Shown in pieces: positions 6,747 through 11,211 of a stretch of DNA of 11,211 bases. Source of the DNA: Candidatus Methanofilum arcanum (GTDB taxonomy: Archaea; Halobacteriota; Methanomicrobia; Methanomicrobiales; Methanospirillaceae); contig JAITWW010000023.1 of NCBI GenBank assembly GCA_031285085.1, positions 1 through 11,211 on the forward strand. The letters are read 5' to 3'. Numbering within the stretch: the stretch's first letter is position 1; every line of letters begins with the position of its first letter. The notes under the pieces are model-generated. The model saw only the letters and a list, made by a program, of their open reading frames with translations, ran no database searches and was not told the DNA's origin. Made by a program: the position numbers and the translations under genes.

Positions 6747-6842
6747 TATGAACTTATACATTTTTATGTTGGTACGTGGTACGCCAGAGGTCATTTTTGT
6801 GGGAGGGTGTTGATATGAACTTATACTTTTTTATGTTGGTAC
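6747..6842. repeat. Two direct repeats of 29 bp, 67 bp apart, carrying a TATA-like box
   Basis: Copies at 6747-6775 and 6814-6842 begin TATGAACTTATAC and end TTTTATGTTGGTAC; they differ at a single base (the fourteenth). The first copy holds the presumed UPF0148 TATA box. The second would give the same minus-strand promoter element 67 bp further upstream, or both could be sites for a regulator acting on the two flanking genes. A short GGTAC repeat also occurs at 6771-6775, 6778-6782 and 6838-6842. Near identity in non-coding DNA implies recent duplication or selection. Confidence 0.7.
6754..6759 (-). promoter_or_regulatory. TATA-like box of the UPF0148 gene
   Basis: On the minus strand this reads GTATAA within ATGTATAAG, about 26 bp before the ATG at 6730, the usual archaeal spacing for a leaderless transcript. 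It is embedded in the first 29-bp repeat. Confidence 0.5.
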
Positions 6843-6930
6843 TGGAGATATACTTAGGCAAACGATATCATGCCTTATTGCTTCAATGAGGTGCCATAAG
6901 CAATGTGCCTGTTACTATGGTGGCTAGGCA

Positions 6931-6946
6931 ATTATATATGTATATA
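6931..6946 (+). promoter_or_regulatory. TATA-rich promoter region of the UPF0147 gene
   Basis: ATTATATATGTATATA lies 11-26 bp before the ATG at 6957. The left part, centred near 6935, predicts a start close to the ATG. However, GGTGAT at 6947-6952, four bases before the ATG, looks like an archaeal Shine-Dalgarno, which would need a longer leader and a promoter further upstream. The two readings cannot be separated from sequence alone. Confidence 0.4.
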
Positions 6947-6956
6947 GGTGATCTTT

Positions 6957-7232
6957 ATGTCCAACCCAGAAGAAAAAGCAGAGGAAACAATTGCGAATTG
7001 TATTCACAAGTTACACACGATCAGCGAAGATAGCAATATCCCACGTAATATCCGTCGTGTTGCTGATGAGACACGGATTTTGCTCTCATCCGAAGAGGTA
7101 GCACTTAACCTTCGTGCTGCAGAAGCAATTTCGAAAATCAGTGAGATTAGCAGCGACTCAAATATGCCAGGTCATGCACGAACCAGGATTTGGGAGGTTG
7201 TTTCACAGTTAGAGACCGTTCCACTCGACTAA
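6957..7232 (+). CDS. UPF0147 family small archaeal protein
   Basis: A 91-residue, mostly alpha-helical protein. It contains ISEDSNIPRNIRRVADETR, then LNLRAAEAISKISEISSDSN and MPGHARTRIWEVVSQLE. This matches the UPF0147 family, a short protein found across archaea and of unknown function. The two DSN-x-P segments (about 25-29 and 67-71) look like an internal repeat of helix-turn units. I chose the ATG at 6957 rather than the in-frame GTG at 6948, because the family begins MSNPEE and the GTG is part of the likely ribosome-binding sequence GGTGAT. It is a single-gene unit with an oligo-T terminator shortly after its stop. No signal peptide or membrane segment is seen. Confidence 0.88.
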   Translation: MSNPEEKAEETIANCIHKLHTISEDSNIPRNIRRVADETRILLSSEEVALNLRAAEAISKISEISSDSNMPGHARTRIWEVVSQLETVPLD

Positions 7233-7261
7233 ATGCGAAGCGCCATTTGAAAATAAAACAC

Positions 7262-7274
7262 TTTTTTTCGTTTT
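7262..7274 (+). terminator. Oligo-T terminator after the UPF0147 gene
   Basis: Seven T's (7262-7268) followed by CG and four more T's occur about 30 bp after the UPF0147 stop. Runs of T on the coding strand are the usual intrinsic terminators of euryarchaea. Confidence 0.45.
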
Positions 7275-7368
7275 CATACACATTGCATAAGGTGTGTAGT
7301 TGAGATTGATCTCTCTTTTTCATCTATTCAGTCTGTTACAGAGTTAGGAAAAAAGATCTAAGATGTAA

Positions 7369-7396
7369 AATAAAAAGCAGGATTTTGCTTTTTATT
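7369..7396 (-). terminator. Hairpin terminator downstream of the PEGA/PKD gene
   Basis: AATAAAAAGCA (7369-7379) pairs perfectly with TGCTTTTTATT (7386-7396) around a 6-base loop. Read on the minus strand, the hairpin starts 34 bp after the stop of the large surface protein and its 3' arm runs into a T-rich tract. The stem is nearly symmetric, so it could stop transcripts from either side. Confidence 0.6.
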
Positions 7397-7429
7397 CTAA
7401 TGCCTGCTTCTGATATACTATAACGCTAT

Positions 7430-10400
7430 TTACGTAACAGTAATAAGACGTTCAACCGTCTTACTATCGACTCCTTCATCACTTCTTACATCAAGTGTAA
7501 CCGAATAAACACCAGGTTCGGCATAGATATGTGTTGGAGATATATCATATGATCCAGATCCATCGTCAAAACTCCAGAACCATGATGTTGGGAATCCCTG
7601 AGATTTATCTTCAAACTGCACCGTTAATGGAGCTGGGCCAGAGAGGGGATGGGCCATGAAATCAGCAATAGGTTCTTGAAGAATGGTAATAGTCTGATAA
7701 TAATAATCAGCTGCAATGTATGGTTTCTCTACTTTTAGACCGACTTTATATACACCAGGGGAAGTATAGGTATATGATGGACTTCGTCCGAGACTGCTTC
7801 CTTTTCCATCACCGAAATCCCATACAAAGGTCACTCTATCCTTTGTTTCAGCATTTAATGAGTAATTAGTCATATTGACGGTAAAGCCAGGTGGTGTCAT
7901 TCCGATCTCTGGTTCGACAATGAACTTCGCAATGGGATCAGTAGTAATCTCAATGTAATTATTTTTCTCAATTGTTATTCCAGCTTGAGGTGATGCTGCA
8001 TTAAATGCAGTGAGTTTTACGGTGTAGATACCAGTTGATGCATAGTAATGGGTAGGTTCACGTTCTCTAGATACTTCTCCATCACCAAAATCCCAAAGTA
8101 CATCAGTTGGGCTGTTCGTTGTGAGATCATTAAATTTTACTGGATATTTTGGTGGAGCCCGAATTAAATCTGATGAAAACTCGGGGTTAGGAGGCATAGT
8201 AAAAAGAACAGAGAAGGTGTGGTCTTGAACCACATTAGAGAATGTATATGTTCCTAACTGATCTGGTTTCGTCTCAACACCATCAACAATCAAAAAGTTA
8301 ACTGAATTTCCAGCATCTGGAGTGATGGTAAATAGCATACTTTCTCCACATAGTACTGGAACAGGGTTTGTCTCCGGTAAAATTTTACCACCCTCAGCCT
8401 GAGTAACATCTATGTTATAGTATTTTTGATCAAACTGAACATATATCTCATGTGAGCTTTGGACGTTTTCAAGTGTCACCACTTCTTGACTTGAAAATGG
8501 TCCGTCCCTTGTTTCAGCTGCGCTTGCTATATCTGTAATGACAATTGAGCCAATCGTATAACAGGAATCTGGTGTTATCGTGAAGGTAACATCCGATCCA
8601 CGTGGTACATTCACCTGTGGTTCAGATGGAACAATAGTTCCTCCTGGACTTGAGTGAGGAGTTATCGTGAGATAATCAGATGAACCTGTAAAAAATGCCT
8701 CAATCACGTGATCCGTAGAGATATCTGAGAGCACATACTGAGTTGGCGTTTCTTGACTGGGTATTCCTACATCTACACCATTATCGAGAACTTTAATCAA
8801 TGAATTACCTGGATCTGCTGTGATATCAAATGTCACAGAACTCATGTACTCTTTCTCCTGTTCTCCAGCTGGAGAAATAATTCCATTTCCAGATGCACTG
8901 GATTGGATATTAAAAAGGAGTGGGATAATTGATATTCCAATAGTAAGATCCTGAGTTACTTGACATTGCTGGAATTGAACTGTTCGTGGGTTCACAGCTT
9001 CTGCCTCAACAGTATCTGCTGGGGGGTTGAATATGAATTGACCAATATATCCCTCATTTGGGATGAGCGTATGAAGTTTTGTGCATCCATTATATGGGAT
9101 CTCATAGGAAAAGGGCTCCATTGGATCCATAGAGCCATTCGTTAAATCACCTTCAAGTGTGACGGTTACATGGGTCGGTCTAAACCCTGCTTTAATTATG
9201 TGGTTTTGCCGAACTATTCCAAAGGAGTACGGTCCATTACCTGGCTTTATCCACTGTTCTCTACCATCCATCTCAGGTTCAAGTAATACATACCCTGAAT
9301 CAGGTGTAAAGAAGAATCCAGGACTCTCATCTCCAGAAAGAACTTCAATGAGAGGACCAGGGGGATTTGCTGTTCCTCCAGGGCCAACAACAACCTCAAT
9401 AGTATACTTCTTCTTTTCACTCTCTACCTTAAGCACCATATTATTCCGAATCACTTTGATATCGGAGGCACCGTCACATGTCCCATTCTGGTTCAGGACT
9501 ATACTATCAGTGCCTGGCTCAATATCCATGAGCTTCTCGCCATCAAGTGTAATTGCCATTATCTGATAATCAGGGCTTTCAGTGAAGATTTCATACATTG
9601 GTGCACACCCTCCAGCTACAACTGAATTTGCATTCGGAAGATCACCAGCAGGAGTTGCAATTATCCGAATGTATTCACCAGCTTCAGTTCTAATAGTGTA
9701 CATTGAATGCGCAAGATCAATAGACGTTCCCCACCTCGATGGCCGACCCATGAGTAATGATGTATCTATGGGGATGGTAGAGTCTTCATAGAACTCTTTT
9801 GCAAAAGTGACTTCAGCATATGTCTCTGCAGGTAACTTAACCCATTGGCGAGTGGTGCCAACTATTTCTCCATTATAACTTATGGTAACTGGATCCAATT
9901 CACTCTCAAAGTACACCTCAACACTCTGTTGAATGGGTGTGAGTTCTCTGTTCACATCTGGAACAGGGATGCCAACCTGAACAGAAATTTCACCTTTTAT
10001 TTCCTCATGTGAATCCTTTTTCATCAGATAGAACCAGTCCCCCTCTGGCATCTCAAATGTCGTAGGTGTGTACCCAATATACCCCACATAATCTGCTTTT
10101 GCTCTTATCTCAGCAACATCAAGTGCTTCAAGATCGAGACCATCAAAATTTTTAGGAAGGATAAAAACCTCAGCACCTGCTGGCAATGAATTAAATCTCA
10201 CTGGCTCAGTTACTGCAACCGGTATTAATGCAACAGCGACTTCTGATACTGCACCAAGTGTGACCTCAACAGAGCCGACTTCCTCATGATATCCAGCTTT
10301 TTTTATCTCATAAGTATAGGTACCTGGCGGCAAAGATTCAAGTGAAAGCGGTGTGTTACCATACACTCTGCTTTCTATTTCTGGGTATTTTTCAACAAGG

Positions 10401-10792
10401 CGATCAAGAATAATTGATGCGTCAGCAGGATTTGTCTCAATATGTAATGCTCCGTACATTGCTGCTTGAGGCTCAAGTTCCCATATGCCAAAATTCAACA
10501 TCTCTCCTGGGCCAACAACAAAAGGGTCGTACCACTTAGAGACATATCCATATTTTTGCAGATAGATATTGTACGTACCAGGTTCTACAAAAAATTGATT
10601 TGGTGTAACACCGATAAGAGTATCTACACTAAGCCCATCTACAGTCGTAGATGGATCTGTCAAAAAGATATCTGCCCCTTCAGGGTTTGAGTTAATATAA
10701 ATGGCCCCCTTTGTCTCAGCTGCACAAGCATATCCGCCTACCATCGCACAAAGTACGAGTACAGAGAGAAGTCTAAATAAACCTCTATTCAT
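7430..10792 (-). CDS. Large secreted PEGA / InlB-repeat-like / PKD surface protein
   Basis: A 1120-residue exported protein. Residues 1-25 form a signal peptide (MNRGLFRLLS then a hydrophobic core, with likely cleavage near ACAA). PEGA-like domains follow at about 28-107 (IYINSNPEGADIFL, EPGTYNIYLQKYGY), 113-190 (LHIETNPADASIILD, PPGTYTYEIKKAGY) and, divergently, 197-285. After a linker, roughly five InlB B-repeat-like units at about 460-866 repeat the pattern GG.I.P...V..G....FTITPD.G..I..V.VDG (clearest at 705-788 and 789-866). Three PKD domains close the protein at about 868-950, 953-1037 and 1041-1120 (WDFGDG twice, then WSFDDGSG). All are beta-sandwich modules used for adhesion or cell-surface assembly; ligand and role are unknown. 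There is no C-terminal membrane helix or PGF-CTERM-like tail, so it is released or held by contacts with other envelope parts. Upstream SD is weak (GGGGA at 10801-10805). Domain borders are approximate. Confidence 0.9.
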   Translation of the reverse strand: MNRGLFRLLSVLVLCAMVGGYACAAETKGAIYINSNPEGADIFLTDPSTTVDGLSVDTLIGVTPNQFFVEPGTYNIYLQKYGYVSKWYDPFVVGPGEMLNFGIWELEPQAAMYGALHIETNPADASIILDRLVEKYPEIESRVYGNTPLSLESLPPGTYTYEIKKAGYHEEVGSVEVTLGAVSEVAVALIPVAVTEPVRFNSLPAGAEVFILPKNFDGLDLEALDVAEIRAKADYVGYIGYTPTTFEMPEGDWFYLMKKDSHEEIKGEISVQVGIPVPDVNRELTPIQQSVEVYFESELDPVTISYNGEIVGTTRQWVKLPAETYAEVTFAKEFYEDSTIPIDTSLLMGRPSRWGTSIDLAHSMYTIRTEAGEYIRIIATPAGDLPNANSVVAGGCAPMYEIFTESPDYQIMAITLDGEKLMDIEPGTDSIVLNQNGTCDGASDIKVIRNNMVLKVESEKKKYTIEVVVGPGGTANPPGPLIEVLSGDESPGFFFTPDSGYVLLEPEMDGREQWIKPGNGPYSFGIVRQNHIIKAGFRPTHVTVTLEGDLTNGSMDPMEPFSYEIPYNGCTKLHTLIPNEGYIGQFIFNPPADTVEAEAVNPRTVQFQQCQVTQDLTIGISIIPLLFNIQSSASGNGIISPAGEQEKEYMSSVTFDITADPGNSLIKVLDNGVDVGIPSQETPTQYVLSDISTDHVIEAFFTGSSDYLTITPHSSPGGTIVPSEPQVNVPRGSDVTFTITPDSCYTIGSIVITDIASAAETRDGPFSSQEVVTLENVQSSHEIYVQFDQKYYNIDVTQAEGGKILPETNPVPVLCGESMLFTITPDAGNSVNFLIVDGVETKPDQLGTYTFSNVVQDHTFSVLFTMPPNPEFSSDLIRAPPKYPVKFNDLTTNSPTDVLWDFGDGEVSREREPTHYYASTGIYTVKLTAFNAASPQAGITIEKNNYIEITTDPIAKFIVEPEIGMTPPGFTVNMTNYSLNAETKDRVTFVWDFGDGKGSSLGRSPSYTYTSPGVYKVGLKVEKPYIAADYYYQTITILQEPIADFMAHPLSGPAPLTVQFEDKSQGFPTSWFWSFDDGSGSYDISPTHIYAEPGVYSVTLDVRSDEGVDSKTVERLITVT

Positions 10793-10883
10793 TGTTCATT
10801 TCCCCATTATTCCAAATAACATTAGCAAATCGGATTGTCAAAAACAGGCCTCGTTTGAAGCCAAGCCTATCCGAGTTAATCAG

Positions 10884-10906
10884 ATTATATGACTCCTCGT
10901 ATAAAG
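10884..10906 (-). promoter_or_regulatory. Candidate promoter region of the PEGA/PKD gene
   Basis: On the minus strand CATATAAT (10884-10891) and CTTTATACG (10898-10906) are the best TATA-like boxes upstream of the gene. The nearer one predicts a start around 10862 and a leader of about 70 nt. The farther one lies in a small inverted repeat, CCTC/GAGG, at 10894-10908. No convincing box lies at leaderless spacing. Confidence 0.35.
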
Positions 10907-11016
10907 AGGTATTGAAATCTATCTTCCGCACCCATCAGACTATCCAGTGAATCCATGTACGCTCGATATCTTGCTCACTTTCCCATAAATTCCAGTAAAT
11001 TTCAGAAGACACCATC

Positions 11017-11031
11017 TATAAAAAAATATAA
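11017..11031 (+). promoter_or_regulatory. Promoter of the gene starting at 11074
   Basis: TATAAAAAAATATAAG contains two overlapping TATA-like boxes. The right one (about 11024-11031) predicts a transcription start near 11053 and a leader of about 21 nt that carries GGAGAT (11065-11070). Confidence 0.5.
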
Positions 11032-11073
11032 GTACACACTTACAAAATACCCATAGATCATCAAGGAGATAAT

Positions 11074-11211
11074 ATGCCATATTCAGTAATAGTACGTGTT
11101 TTTTTCTGTTTTCTTTTCCTTTGTGCATGCATAGGAGTAGGGAACTGTGAATCGGCAGTAGTTTCAGAGTGGAAGTATGGAGGAACAAGTGATGACTGGG
11201 GGTATACACTT
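11074..11211 (+). CDS. N-terminus of a secreted protein, possibly beta-propeller type, cut by right edge
   Basis: An ATG at 11074, preceded by GGAGAT with a 3-base spacer, opens 46 codons to the window edge without a stop. The start MPYSVIVRVFFCFLFLCACI is a typical export signal: a positive charge, then a hydrophobic core. LCAC (16-19) loosely resembles a lipobox but is non-standard. The first mature residues include SEWKYGGTSDDWGYTL. This resembles the opening of repeat units in large methanogen secreted proteins (GG..DD.GYS....DGGY), thought to form beta-propellers, but only one unit is visible. It is divergent from the PEGA/PKD gene, with about 280 bp between the start codons, suggesting an envelope-protein locus. 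Confidence 0.6.
   Translation, partial: MPYSVIVRVFFCFLFLCACIGVGNCESAVVSEWKYGGTSDDWGYTL

Larger units (their letters stand above)
10793..11073. other. Divergent intergenic region between two exported-protein genes
   Basis: These 281 bp hold the leftward TATA-like boxes near 10884-10906 and the rightward promoter at 11017-11031. A minus-strand open frame across 10940-11209 overlaps the plus-strand signal-peptide gene and shows no family features, so it is not called. Between about 10910 and 11010 I see nothing recognisable. Confidence 0.4.

Noticed and set aside
6857..6904. Stem-loops (GGCA/TGCC and ATTGCTT/AAGCAAT) upstream of the UPF0147 gene as a riboswitch or small RNA
   Set aside because: Stems are short with long loops, there is no known riboswitch core, and similar pairing is expected by chance in this composition.
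9159..9566. Plus-strand frame of 135 codons
   Set aside because: It lies fully inside the PEGA/PKD gene on the other strand, with no start signal or family features; a shadow frame.
10940..11209. Minus-strand frame of 89 codons at the right edge
   Set aside because: It is the antisense of the signal-peptide gene at 11074 and its control region; composition is not protein-like and no start signal is present.
1..11211. CRISPR array, tRNA or rRNA genes
   Set aside because: No regularly spaced repeats with unique spacers, and no cloverleaf or conserved rRNA stretches were recognised on either strand.

Overview
The window looks like a euryarchaeal chromosome, most likely a methanogen of the Methanomicrobiales (Methanospirillum-like, genus not proven). 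The evidence is an archaeal-type glycyl-tRNA synthetase, the euryarchaeal helicase-nuclease Hef, two small archaeal conserved families (UPF0148/autoantigen p27-like and UPF0147), TATA boxes placed for leaderless transcripts, and a very large secreted PEGA/PKD protein of the kind abundant in methanogens.

Region 1 (about 1-2090) is accessory DNA with a bacterial flavour. It holds a Bro-N (phage antirepressor/DinD-like) gene running off the left edge, a decayed DHA3-type MFS efflux gene with two nonsense codons and a large internal deletion, a roughly 150-bp inverted-repeat element resembling a MITE or collapsed insertion sequence, and an intact DJ-1/PfpI-family gene. The Bro-N, MFS and DJ-1 reading frames each follow a strong purine-rich Shine-Dalgarno sequence. 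A perfect palindrome overlaps the likely start of Bro-N transcription, and a tandem 20-bp repeat precedes the DJ-1 gene.

Region 2 (about 2300-7280) is conserved archaeal housekeeping. glyS (translation) is followed after 43 bp by hef (replication-fork repair). A zinc-ribbon UPF0148 gene converges on hef and overlaps its end by 16 bp. A UPF0147 gene follows on the plus strand, after a gap carrying two near-identical 29-bp direct repeats, one of which contains the UPF0148 TATA box. glyS and the UPF0148 gene appear leaderless, in contrast to region 1.

Region 3 (about 7360-11211) is envelope-related. A 1120-residue secreted protein (signal peptide, PEGA-like domains, about five InlB-B-like repeats, three PKD domains, no C-terminal anchor) is read leftwards to a hairpin terminator. 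A second signal-peptide protein starts divergently at 11074 and runs off the right edge. No rRNA, tRNA or CRISPR array was recognised. I found no convincing new multi-gene system; the most notable points are the decayed accessory segment with its small repeat element, the duplicated promoter-like repeat near 6750-6840, and the anchorless modular surface protein.
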